This document shows positions 1 to 6,783 of a DNA stretch of 8,684 bases, piece by piece (positions within the stretch are counted from its first letter, which is position 1; each line of letters opens with the position of its first letter). The DNA lies in NCBI GenBank assembly GCA_051653625.1, contig JBOFWM010000040.1:1-8684 (forward strand). The letters run 5' to 3'. Both the position numbers and the translations under genes were made by a program. The DNA comes from SFDP01 sp051653625. GTDB lineage: Bacteria > Bacillota > Clostridia > Lachnospirales > Lachnospiraceae. The notes under the pieces were generated by a model that was not told the origin of the DNA, made no database searches, and worked only from the letters and a program-made list of their open reading frames with translations.

Positions 1-1046
1 TAGAAGAATCGAAATTCCTTGAGATAAAATCTTTATGGAAAGAAATATTTTATGAAGATAGCGAATTATTCCATGAATATTATTTTGAACATAAAATGAA
101 AGAAAATATAGCATATATAATAGAAGAAACAACAATAAATGCGATGATGTTTTTAACACCTATTCAAATGTGTTGTATCAATCAAAAAGAATCGTTTGTG
201 ATACCTTCATTTTATATTGTTGGTGTTGGGACAAAAAAGGATTATCGAAAAAAGGGATATATGAATAAGTTGCTTACAAAAGCATTAAAAGAGTTAGGAA
301 TAGAAAAAATTCCGTTTGTATATTTAATGCCTGCAAATCCTGATATTTATACGCCTTATGGATTTCGATATATTTATGATAAACAACAGTTTGTATTAGA
401 TTCTATGAATGAAACATTTGAAATAGAATGTTTAAAAGAAGATACGATAGATGAATTATTAGAATTTGTAAATATGTGGCTTATAGAACATAAAAAAATA
501 CATGTAAAAAGAGATTATAACTATTATCAAAGACAGCTTCTTGAGTCGAAAGCACAAAATGGAAGAATTAATATAATAAGAGAAAGAAAACATAATACAA
601 TAATTGGTTATTATATAGATGCGAAAGAAGAAGGAAAAATTTATATTCAAGAGGCAATGTGTAACATTGGATGGAAAGAAGTTGGAGCACTTAGAGAAGA
701 GAAAATAGAACCATCTATAATGGGAAGAATTATTTCAATATTAGATTTTTTTGAAATACTTATCAAGTTAAAAACTTCTTTTACAAGAGAACAACTTAGT
801 GTAATTACAAATGCATATTTTACAGAGGAATTAGTACTTTTTTTTCAGGTGAAAGATGAGATTCTTACAGAGAATTCTGGGCAATATAAGATGAAACTTG
901 TAAAAGAAAAGAAAGAATTTTATTATATTTCTACTATAGAAAAAATAAATAATACTATAAATGAAGAAAATAATTGTATAGGAATAGAAAAATTAGGTGA
1001 GTGTATGTTTAAATATCTTCACATTTATTTAAATGAAATAGTATAG
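1..1046 (+). CDS. GNAT family N-acetyltransferase, 5' end outside window
   Basis: Probable acetyl-CoA-dependent N-acetyltransferase; the acceptor is unknown. The first ATG in view is at 96, but the frame is open without a stop back to position 3, and the upstream codons read as normal protein (SLWKEIFYEDSELFHEYYF), which fits the N-terminal part of a GNAT domain. The gene therefore starts left of the window, and about 347 residues are visible. GNAT motif A is at about 216-300: a beta strand (FYIVGVGT) followed by the acetyl-CoA-binding loop DYRKKGYMNKLL with the R-x-x-G pattern. It is followed by YTPYGFRY, a motif common in two-domain Eis-like acetyltransferases. The long C-terminal part, with LxxYLHxYLNE at its end, suits a sterol-carrier-like second domain, but that part is inference. 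Composition is even more A-rich than the downstream block. It ends 18 bases before cysE with no visible terminator, so co-transcription is possible. Confidence 0.75.
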   Translation, partial: EESKFLEIKSLWKEIFYEDSELFHEYYFEHKMKENIAYIIEETTINAMMFLTPIQMCCINQKESFVIPSFYIVGVGTKKDYRKKGYMNKLLTKALKELGIEKIPFVYLMPANPDIYTPYGFRYIYDKQQFVLDSMNETFEIECLKEDTIDELLEFVNMWLIEHKKIHVKRDYNYYQRQLLESKAQNGRINIIRERKHNTIIGYYIDAKEEGKIYIQEAMCNIGWKEVGALREEKIEPSIMGRIISILDFFEILIKLKTSFTREQLSVITNAYFTEELVLFFQVKDEILTENSGQYKMKLVKEKKEFYYISTIEKINNTINEENNCIGIEKLGECMFKYLHIYLNEIV

Positions 1047-1064
1047 TAAGAAAGAAGGACGAAT

Positions 1065-1724
1065 TTGAGTATTTTAAGTAGATTAAAAGAAGAAGCAAAA
1101 ATTATACGAGAAAGAGATCCCGCAATACATAGCACAAAGGAAGTATTATTATATCCGAGTTTTAAAGTAATGATACATTACAGGATTGCACATAAATTAT
1201 ACTTAAAAGAGCAATACTTTTTAGCAAGATGGGTTTCTCAAAGGGCAGTCCGCAAAACAGGAATAGAGATTCATCCAGGCGCAACAATAGGAAGAGGATT
1301 ATTTATAGATCATGGACATGGAGTAGTCATTGGAGAAACTGCAATTATTGGTGATAATTGTACTTTATATCAAGGTGTAACACTTGGTGGAACAGGGAAA
1401 GAAATAGGGAAAAGACATCCAACCCTTGGAAATAATGTAATGGTAAGTGCAGGAGCAAAAATATTAGGTTCTTTTACTATAGGAGATAATTCCAAAATAG
1501 GTGCAGGAAGTGTGGTATTAGAGGCAGTACCACCTAATTCTACAGTAGTCGGTGTACCAGGAAGAATTGTAAAAAGAAAAAATGAGACATTACCACAAGA
1601 CACACTAGATCAATGTAATTTCCCAGATCCTATGTTAGAGGATATTTATAAAATTCAATCAAGGTTAAGTACATTAGAAAAAATATTAGAAACGCAAGTA
1701 AGAGAAGAAGTAAAGGAGAAGTAA
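1065..1724 (+). CDS. cysE: Serine O-acetyltransferase
   Basis: Transfers acetyl from acetyl-CoA to L-serine, giving O-acetylserine, the precursor of cysteine; a cytosolic enzyme. The 219-residue product has the expected two parts: a helical N-terminal region (residues 1-65) and a left-handed beta-helix of hexapeptide repeats (about 68-170). Seen motifs are the catalytic-type DHGHGVVIGET (82-92), GVTLGGTGK (104-112) and the closing VVGVPGRIVKRK (161-172). The C-terminal tail (175-219) is charged and probably helical. It is the shorter bacterial SAT form without the long N-terminal extension of the enterobacterial enzyme. The start is a TTG, chosen because AAGAAGGA lies 5-6 bases upstream and the protein then begins where the family does. 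In Bacillus subtilis cysE follows gltX and a T-box leader; here it follows an acetyltransferase gene by 18 bases, with no room for a T-box. Confidence 0.95.
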   Translation: MSILSRLKEEAKIIRERDPAIHSTKEVLLYPSFKVMIHYRIAHKLYLKEQYFLARWVSQRAVRKTGIEIHPGATIGRGLFIDHGHGVVIGETAIIGDNCTLYQGVTLGGTGKEIGKRHPTLGNNVMVSAGAKILGSFTIGDNSKIGAGSVVLEAVPPNSTVVGVPGRIVKRKNETLPQDTLDQCNFPDPMLEDIYKIQSRLSTLEKILETQVREEVKEK

Positions 1725-1730
1725 TATCGT

Positions 1731-3140
1731 ATGAAAATATATAATACATTAAAAAAAAGTAAGGAAGAATTTGTACCAATTGAAGATGGAAAAGTTAGAA
1801 TGTATGTTTGTGGTCCAACTGTTTATAATTTAATTCATATTGGGAATGCAAGACCAATGATAGTATTTGATACAATCAGACGCTATATGGAACATGTTGG
1901 TTTAAAAGTAAATTTTGTATCAAATTTTACAGATATTGATGATAAAATTATAAAAAAAGCAATGGAAGAAGGTGTTGATTCTTCTGTAATATCAGAACGA
2001 TATATAGAGGAATGTAAAAAAGATATGGAAGCATTAAATGTACTTCCAGCAACGACACATCCTTTGGCAACAAATGAAATTGAAGGTATGCTAGAAATGA
2101 TTTCTACCTTAATTGATAAAGGGCATGCATATGTAGCAAAAGATGGTACCGTATATTTTAGAACAAAGAGTTTTGTAGAATATGGGAAATTATCACATAA
2201 AAATTTAGAAGATTTACAAGCTGGAAATCGTTCTTTGTTGGTATCAGGAGAAGAACAAAAAGAAGATGCGAGTGATTTTGTTTTATGGAAACCTAAAAAA
2301 GAAGGGGAACCATATTGGGAATCGCCATGGTGTCAAGGACGCCCAGGGTGGCATATTGAATGTTCTGTTATGAGCAAACGATATTTAGGGGATGAAATAG
2401 ATATTCATGCAGGTGGTGAAGATTTAATATTCCCACATCATGAAAATGAAGTGGCACAATCGGAAGCTGCCAATGGAAAAGAATTTGCAAAGTATTGGAT
2501 GCACAATGGATTTTTAAATATTGACAATAGAAAGATGAGTAAATCGTTAGGAAACTTTTTTACAGTACGTGATATTAGTGAAAAATATGATTTACAAGTA
2601 TTACGATTCTTTATGTTGTCTGCTCATTATAGAAGCCCATTAAATTTTAGTGCTGATTTGATGGAAGCTGCTAAAAATGGATTAGAACGAATTATTACAG
2701 CAGCAGATAAATTAAAAGATATTTCTACTACAACAAAGGTAGAGGAAATAACATCTACTGAAAAAGAATTATTAGAAAAAGCAAAAGAATATAAGCAAAA
2801 ATTTAACATGGCGATGGAAGATGATTTTAATACAGCAGATGCAATTTCATATATTTTTGAACTTGTTAAATTTATTAATATTGAAACATCAATCAATTCA
2901 TCAAAAGAGTTTGCAAATGAATTAAATGAATTATTACGTGTAATGACAGATATTTGTGGTCTTATTATTGATAAAAAAGAAGAAAAATTAGAAGATACTG
3001 TTGAAGCGCTAATTGAAGAAAGACAACTTGCAAGAAAAGAGAAAAATTTTGCAAAAGCAGACGAAATAAGGGAAACATTACTTGGAATGGGAATTGAGCT
3101 ATTAGATACAAGAGAAGGTGTAAAATGGAAAAAAATCTAG
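1731..3140 (+). CDS. cysS: Cysteinyl-tRNA synthetase
   Basis: Class I aminoacyl-tRNA synthetase charging tRNA-Cys with cysteine in the cytosol. The 469-residue length is normal for bacterial CysRS. The HIGH-type signature is HIGN (residues 36-39) and the KMSKS loop is at 268-272 (RKMSKSLGNF). The four zinc ligands that discriminate cysteine from serine are all present: C27 (YVCGPTVY), C211 (WHIECS), H236 and E240 (FPHHENE). The C-terminal DALR and anticodon-binding region follows, ending in the family-typical LLDTREGVKWKK. The RBS AAGGAG (1713-1718) lies inside the end of cysE, about 12 bases from the ATG. With cysE just upstream, one operon both makes and charges cysteine. Its last 16 bases overlap mrnC in another frame. 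Confidence 0.98.
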   Translation: MKIYNTLKKSKEEFVPIEDGKVRMYVCGPTVYNLIHIGNARPMIVFDTIRRYMEHVGLKVNFVSNFTDIDDKIIKKAMEEGVDSSVISERYIEECKKDMEALNVLPATTHPLATNEIEGMLEMISTLIDKGHAYVAKDGTVYFRTKSFVEYGKLSHKNLEDLQAGNRSLLVSGEEQKEDASDFVLWKPKKEGEPYWESPWCQGRPGWHIECSVMSKRYLGDEIDIHAGGEDLIFPHHENEVAQSEAANGKEFAKYWMHNGFLNIDNRKMSKSLGNFFTVRDISEKYDLQVLRFFMLSAHYRSPLNFSADLMEAAKNGLERIITAADKLKDISTTTKVEEITSTEKELLEKAKEYKQKFNMAMEDDFNTADAISYIFELVKFINIETSINSSKEFANELNELLRVMTDICGLIIDKKEEKLEDTVEALIEERQLARKEKNFAKADEIRETLLGMGIELLDTREGVKWKKI

Positions 3141-3565
3141 GATTTGCAGAGAAGTTAAAATTAGAATTTCAATGTGAAGAAGTGGATATCAAAACGTATT
3201 CCCCATTAACATTAGCATTTATTGGGGATTGTGTATTTGACTTAATAGTTCGTAGTGTTATAGTTAGTAGAGGAAATAGACCAACACAGTCACTTCATAA
3301 AATGAAGAGTGAATTTGTGAAAGCAAAAGCACAATGCGATTTAGCGGAAGCGATTTATGAAGAGTTAGAAGAAGAAGAGCAAGCAGTATACCGAAGAGGA
3401 AGAAATGCAAAATCTTATTCTAACGCCAAAAACGCAACAGTTGCAGATTATAGAAAAGCTACAGGATTTGAAGCATTAGTTGGATATTTATATTTACAAG
3501 GTAGAGAAGAGCGAATCATTGAGCTTACAAAAATTGGACTAAAAAAATTAGAATTAGAACTTTAG
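3125..3565 (+). CDS. mrnC: Mini-ribonuclease III (23S rRNA maturation)
   Basis: Double-strand-specific endoribonuclease of the RNase III fold lacking the dsRNA-binding domain; in B. subtilis it matures the ends of 23S rRNA precursor. The 146-residue length fits the family. The catalytic signature is visible as LAFIGDCVFDLIVR (residues 30-43, acidic D35) and TGFEALVGYLYL (113-124, acidic E116). Between them lies YRRGRNAK (89-96), characteristic of Mini-III. The ATG is preceded by AGAGAAGG (3111-3118) at 6 bases, inside the cysS coding sequence, and the gene overlaps cysS by 16 bases, so translational coupling is likely. The position between cysS and rlmB matches the Bacillus order and places two rRNA-processing enzymes side by side. 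Confidence 0.95.
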   Translation: MEKNLGFAEKLKLEFQCEEVDIKTYSPLTLAFIGDCVFDLIVRSVIVSRGNRPTQSLHKMKSEFVKAKAQCDLAEAIYEELEEEEQAVYRRGRNAKSYSNAKNATVADYRKATGFEALVGYLYLQGREERIIELTKIGLKKLELEL

Positions 3566-3593
3566 TCTGCCAAGAGATGGAAGGATAAAAAAA

Positions 3594-4334
3594 ATGAATT
3601 ATGAAGAAACAGTTATTGAAGGAAGAAATGCAGTTATAGAGGCTTTTCGTTCTGGGAAAACAATTGACAAATTGTTTGTACTTGATGGATGTCAAGATGG
3701 GCCAATTGTTACAATAAAAAAAGAAGCAAAAAAACAAGATACATTAATTAAATATGTTACAAAAGAACGTTTGGATCAAATTTCAGCAACAGGAAAACAC
3801 CAAGGTATTATTGCTTATTCAGCAGCATATGCATATGCAACAGTAGAAGATATTTTAGAGGCGGCAAAGAAAAAAGAAGAACCACCATTTATTGTTTTAT
3901 TAGATAATATTGAAGATCCACATAATTTAGGGGCAATTATTCGAACAGCAAATTTAGCTGGAGCACATGGAGTTATTATTCCTAAAAATAGAGCAGTTGG
4001 ATTGACTGCAACAGTTGCAAGAACATCTGCTGGTGCACTAAACTATACACCAGTAGCAAAAGTAACAAATCTTACGAAGACAATTGAAGAACTTAAGAAA
4101 GAGGGACTTTGGTTTGTTTGTGCAGACATGAAAGGGACAAGTATGTACAAATTGGATTTAAAAGGACCAATCGGTATGGTTATTGGTAGTGAAGGAGAAG
4201 GCGTAAGTCGTCTTGTAAAAGAGAACTGTGATATGATAGCTTCTATTCCGATGAAAGGTGATATCGATTCCTTAAATGCGTCTGTAGCAGCTGGTGTTTT
4301 AGCATATGAAATTGTTCGTCAAAGATTAAAATAG
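3594..4334 (+). CDS. rlmB: 23S rRNA (guanosine-2'-O-)-methyltransferase, TrmH/SpoU family
   Basis: SAM-dependent 2'-O-methyltransferase of the knotted SPOUT class, by family acting on G2251 of the 23S rRNA P-loop. The 246-residue product has an N-terminal L30e-like RNA-binding domain (about 5-80, beginning VIEGRNAVIEA) and a SpoU methyltransferase domain. The three SpoU motifs are clear: motif 1 NIEDPHNLGAIIRTAN (105-120, with N105 and the catalytic-type R117), motif 2 MVIGSEGEGVSRLV (195-208), and motif 3 IPMKGDIDSLNASVAAGV (218-235). The start is supported by GGAAGG at 3579-3584. The paralogue TrmH (tRNA Gm18) is possible on family grounds, but the L30e domain and gene order favour RlmB. 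sigH begins 17 bases after it, with no yacP (Rae1) gene between them, unlike B. subtilis. Confidence 0.92.
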   Translation: MNYEETVIEGRNAVIEAFRSGKTIDKLFVLDGCQDGPIVTIKKEAKKQDTLIKYVTKERLDQISATGKHQGIIAYSAAYAYATVEDILEAAKKKEEPPFIVLLDNIEDPHNLGAIIRTANLAGAHGVIIPKNRAVGLTATVARTSAGALNYTPVAKVTNLTKTIEELKKEGLWFVCADMKGTSMYKLDLKGPIGMVIGSEGEGVSRLVKENCDMIASIPMKGDIDSLNASVAAGVLAYEIVRQRLK

Positions 4335-4351
4335 GAAATATAAGGGGAAGT

Positions 4352-4987
4352 ATGAAATCATTTGATTACTCGGAATATAGTGATGAGGAGTTAATCCTTC
4401 TTCTTCGCGATGGAGAAGAATCTATTATGGAATTTATTTTAGAAAAATATAAATTTCATGTTCGAAAAAAAGCAGAAACAATGTTTATTTTAGGTGCAGA
4501 CAAAGATGATTTAATTCAAGAAGGTATGATTGGTCTATTTAAAGCAGTAAAAGACTATGATAGTGGAAGAGATGCAAGTTTTTACACTTTTGCTGATTTG
4601 TGTATTTTACGCCAAATATATAAAGCAATTCAAGCTTCTAACCGAAAAAAACACATGCCATTGAATACGTATATCTCATTGTATGGAACAACATTTGATC
4701 AAAATGAAGAAGAAAAAGGCCCGCAACCTTTGGCCAATATCTTACCTTCCCAAAAAGAACGAAATCCAGAAGAAGTATTGATTGATCAAGAAAATGTCAA
4801 ACAACTTGAAACTATGATTGACAGACAACTTAGTATGTTTGAAAAACAAGTATTAGATTTATATATTACAGGAATGAAATATACAAATATTGCAAAAGTG
4901 CTTGGAAAAGATGAGAAAGCTACGGATAATGCTTTGCAACGAATCAAAATGAAAATTCGAACACAATTATTAAAAAGAAATGAATAA
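4352..4987 (+). CDS. sigH: RNA polymerase sigma-H factor
   Basis: Sigma-70-family factor that, in spore formers, drives transition-phase and early sporulation genes. The 211-residue product is close to the B. subtilis SigH length. Region 2 carries DDLIQEGMIGLFKAVKDYD (52-70), the core-binding helix, followed by FYTFADLCILRQIYKAI (77-93), the -10 recognition part. A linker with SLYG and an acidic stretch (109-122) follows. Region 4 has FEKQVLDLYITGMKYTNIAKVL (163-184) and the recognition helix TDNALQRIKMKI (191-202), all close to SigH. The start is set by AAGGGGA (4342-4348) just upstream of the ATG. It is the last gene of the cysE-cysS-mrnC-rlmB block and is followed at once by a terminator-like hairpin. 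The sporulation gene spoVAD comes next. Confidence 0.95.
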   Translation: MKSFDYSEYSDEELILLLRDGEESIMEFILEKYKFHVRKKAETMFILGADKDDLIQEGMIGLFKAVKDYDSGRDASFYTFADLCILRQIYKAIQASNRKKHMPLNTYISLYGTTFDQNEEEKGPQPLANILPSQKERNPEEVLIDQENVKQLETMIDRQLSMFEKQVLDLYITGMKYTNIAKVLGKDEKATDNALQRIKMKIRTQLLKRNE

Positions 4988-4989
4988 AT

Positions 4990-5034
4990 AACCTCTCTTT
5001 GATAAAAATATAAATTAAGAAAGAGAGGTTTTTT
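4990..5034 (+). terminator. Intrinsic terminator of the sigH block, overlapping the spoVAD RBS
   Basis: A perfect 11-bp inverted repeat, 4990-5000 (AACCTCTCTTT-type arm beginning ACCTCT) with 5020-5030, encloses a 19-base AT-rich loop and runs into six T residues (5029-5034). It begins three bases after the sigH stop codon. The 3' arm contains GAGAGG, the only Shine-Dalgarno candidate for spoVAD, and the T-tract ends directly at the spoVAD ATG. Termination is inferred from shape; the GC content of the stem is modest (four G-C pairs in the core). Confidence 0.75.
5023..5028 (+). promoter_or_regulatory. spoVAD ribosome binding site, inside a hairpin arm
   Basis: GAGAGG lies six bases before the spoVAD ATG and is fully paired in the hairpin 4990-5030. 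Any transcript reading through from sigH would carry the RBS in a closed stem, while a transcript beginning in or after the loop (5001-5019) would leave it open. Confidence 0.7.
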
Positions 5035-6075
5035 ATGTGTAAAGATGCAATTGTTAATGGATGTGGTAAACAAAGTATTATATTTCCTAATAATGTATAT
5101 ATTGCAGAAAGTGCTGCCATTGTTGGGACGAAAGAAGGAGAGGGACCATTAGGGAAATATTTTGATAAGGTGTTAGAAAATGATTTGTTTGATTGTGAAA
5201 GTTGGGAGGAAGCAGAAAGCAAATTACAAGAAGAAGTAGTGAAATTGGTGCTTCAAAAAAATAAGATAAAGATAGAAGAGATACGATATATATTTGGTGG
5301 AGATTTGTTGGGCCAACTTATGGCGACAAATTTTGGATTGAAAAATTTTGATATACCTTTGTTTGGTTTATATGGAGCATGTTCAACGTCTGGATTAGGA
5401 TTAGGATTAGGTGCATTGACTATATCAGGCGGTTTTTCAAAAAATTGTATTTGTATAACATCAAGCCATTTTGCAAGTGCAGAAAAAGAATTTAGATTTC
5501 CACTAGAATATGGGAATCAAAGACCGCTTTCCTCTTCTTGGACGGTAACTGGTAGTGCTGCATTTTTGTTAAAAGATACATTGGAAGAAAAGACTAAGGC
5601 AAAAATTTATGGAATTACAACCGGAAAAATTGTAGATTATGGCATAAAGGATTCTTCAAATATGGGAGCTTGTATGGCACCGGCAGCGGCAGATACCATT
5701 TATCAACACTTTAAAGATTTTTCAAGTAAACCGGAGGAGTATGATAAAATTATAACCGGGGATTTAGGTACTATTGGATCGACTGCGCTCATTTATTTAT
5801 TACAAGAAAAAGGGATAGATATATCAAAAAATCATCTTGATTGTGGAGTAGAAGTATTTGATAATGCACAACATGTAAATGCAGGTGGAAGTGGATGCGC
5901 TTGTTCTGCGACCGTATTATCAAGTTATATATTACGTAATATCGAATCTAAAAAATGGAAAAAAATTTTATATGTACCGACAGGAGCCTTACTTAGTAAA
6001 ACAAGTTTTAATGAAGGAAAAAGTGTACCAGGAATTGCACATGCTGTGGTAATTACAAATGCGTATATTTCGTAG
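5035..6075 (+). CDS. spoVAD: Stage V sporulation protein AD (dipicolinic acid uptake)
   Basis: Soluble thiolase-fold component of the SpoVA machinery that moves calcium-dipicolinate into the forespore; the B. subtilis protein binds dipicolinic acid. The 346-residue length is near the family's ~338. Family hallmarks are NVYIAESAAIVGTKEGEGPLG (about 20-40), IFGGDLLGQLMATNFG (86-101), the thiolase-like LFGLYGACSTSGLGLGLG (109-126, C116 at the position of a thiolase nucleophile), RPLSSSWTVTGSAAFLL (163-179), TGDLGTIG (241-248) and the C-terminal PTGALLSKTSFNEGKSVPGIAHAV (315-338). The start is at the ATG directly after a T-tract, with GAGAGG six bases upstream. Its usual partner spoVAC is not upstream (sigH is) and spoVAE is displaced about 1.3 kb downstream. 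A forespore promoter would be expected; only a weak sigma-G-like match (TGAATA at 4981, AAAAATA at 5004, 17-base spacer) is visible. Confidence 0.96.
   Translation: MCKDAIVNGCGKQSIIFPNNVYIAESAAIVGTKEGEGPLGKYFDKVLENDLFDCESWEEAESKLQEEVVKLVLQKNKIKIEEIRYIFGGDLLGQLMATNFGLKNFDIPLFGLYGACSTSGLGLGLGALTISGGFSKNCICITSSHFASAEKEFRFPLEYGNQRPLSSSWTVTGSAAFLLKDTLEEKTKAKIYGITTGKIVDYGIKDSSNMGACMAPAAADTIYQHFKDFSSKPEEYDKIITGDLGTIGSTALIYLLQEKGIDISKNHLDCGVEVFDNAQHVNAGGSGCACSATVLSSYILRNIESKKWKKILYVPTGALLSKTSFNEGKSVPGIAHAVVITNAYIS
5392..5411 (+). repeat. In-frame hexanucleotide repeat GGATTA x3 in spoVAD
   Basis: Three perfect tandem GGATTA units plus GG encode the alternating Gly-Leu run after the thiolase-like GACSTS motif. 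The six-base unit keeps the reading frame, so copy changes would add or remove Gly-Leu pairs. Confidence 0.8.
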
Positions 6076-6080
6076 AATGC

Positions 6081-6109
6081 TTGAATTATAGAAGAAAACT
6101 TTGTATAAT
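6081..6109 (+). promoter_or_regulatory. Sigma-A-type promoter before the 74-residue gene
   Basis: TTGAAT (-35, 6081-6086) and a perfect TATAAT (-10, 6104-6109) are separated by 17 bases, an almost ideal vegetative promoter. Expected transcription start is about 6116, leaving a leader of about 30 bases with GGAGG at 6136-6140. It lies just after the spoVAD stop and would start a unit of the small gene, ridA and the kinase-like gene. Confidence 0.75.
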
Positions 6110-6146
6110 ATAGCTTGATACTATGTTCTTTATTTGGAGGAAAGTT

Positions 6147-6371
6147 ATGAGAGAAATGGAATTTAAAATGGAGCGTTCAGGGTTTTTAAAAGAGGGTGAT
6201 GAAGTGACTGTTACTGAAGGTGTGTTGCCTAGTAATTATTATTATACAATTGATCCTTCCCTTGCAATGTCTGCAAATATTCCATTTACGCAACGTTTAC
6301 AAGAGACAAAGGGAACTGTAAAAAAAATAATAGAAAATGAACGGGGATTTTATGTGACCGTAATTTTTTAA
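6147..6371 (+). CDS. Small conserved-looking protein of unknown function, 74 aa
   Basis: I do not recognise a named family. The start is placed at the ATG at 6147 rather than an earlier in-frame ATG at 6123, because GGAGG at 6136-6140 lies six bases before it and inside the longer version. The 74-residue product begins MREMEFKMERSGFLKEGDEV and has no signal peptide or membrane segment, so it is probably cytosolic. Residues 12-24 and 55-74 read as beta strands (GDEVTVTEG and GTVKKII...GFYVTVIF), suggesting a small barrel-like fold. The centre has PSNYYYTIDPSLAMSANIPF (28-47), a tyrosine- and proline-rich stretch that looks constrained rather than random. The strong upstream promoter, the good RBS and an 18-base gap to ridA support it as a real gene expressed in growing cells. 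Confidence 0.75.
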   Translation: MREMEFKMERSGFLKEGDEVTVTEGVLPSNYYYTIDPSLAMSANIPFTQRLQETKGTVKKIIENERGFYVTVIF

Positions 6372-6389
6372 AAAGAATGGAGAATACTT

Positions 6390-6770
6390 ATGTTAAAAAA
6401 AATAGCGACTAGTGAAGCACCAGCAGCCATTGGACCATATTCACAAGGAATTGTTGTAGGGAATATGTTATATGCATCTGGACAAATACCAATTAATCCA
6501 GAAAGTGGAGAAGTAGATGCAACAGATATTTCAGCACAAGCTACTCAAGTTATGAAAAATATTGCGGCAGTATTAAAAGAAGCAGGAGCAACTTATAAGA
6601 ATATTGTGAAAACTACATGTTTTCTTCAAAATATGGAAGATTTTGCTGAGTTTAATACAGTATATGCTTCATTTATTACACATAATCCAGCTAGAAGTTG
6701 TGTGGCGGTAAAAGAATTGCCGAAAAAAGTGTTATGTGAAGTAGAAATAATTGCGTACTTAGGAGAATAG
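6390..6770 (+). CDS. ridA: RidA family reactive intermediate/imine deaminase
   Basis: Member of the YjgF/YER057c/UK114 family, homotrimeric cytosolic enzymes that hydrolyse reactive enamine/imine intermediates (such as 2-aminoacrylate) released by PLP enzymes. The 126-residue length is standard. Seen motifs are AIGPYSQGI (13-21, with the conserved Tyr17), LYASGQIPINPESGE (27-41), the central helix QATQVMKNIAAVLKEAG (50-66), and PARSCVAVKELPKKVLCEVEIIA (100-122). R102 matches the catalytic arginine that marks true RidA-type deaminases, and E117 the conserved glutamate. The start is backed by GGAGA (6379-6383) at six bases. It sits between an unknown small gene and a kinase-like gene, 13 bases from the latter, so they are probably co-transcribed. 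Serine and cysteine metabolism generates aminoacrylate, but a link to cysE upstream is only suggestive. Confidence 0.93.
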   Translation: MLKKIATSEAPAAIGPYSQGIVVGNMLYASGQIPINPESGEVDATDISAQATQVMKNIAAVLKEAGATYKNIVKTTCFLQNMEDFAEFNTVYASFITHNPARSCVAVKELPKKVLCEVEIIAYLGE

Positions 6771-6783
6771 GAAGGTTACTTAT

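Noticed and set aside
1047..1064. T-box or cysteine riboswitch before cysE
   Set aside because: Only 18 bases separate the genes, and the sequence is a simple RBS spacer.
4786..5222. Overlapping minus-strand frames of 92-95 codons across the sigH-spoVAD junction
   Set aside because: They lie antisense to well-supported sigH and spoVAD, lack convincing RBS sites, and translate to low-complexity hydrophobic or Ser-rich sequence typical of shadow frames in AT-rich DNA.
6123..6146. Earlier in-frame ATG at 6123 as start of the small gene
   Set aside because: The strong RBS GGAGG (6136-6140) lies inside this extension and is ideally spaced for the ATG at 6147; no RBS precedes 6123, which is only about seven bases from the predicted transcript start.
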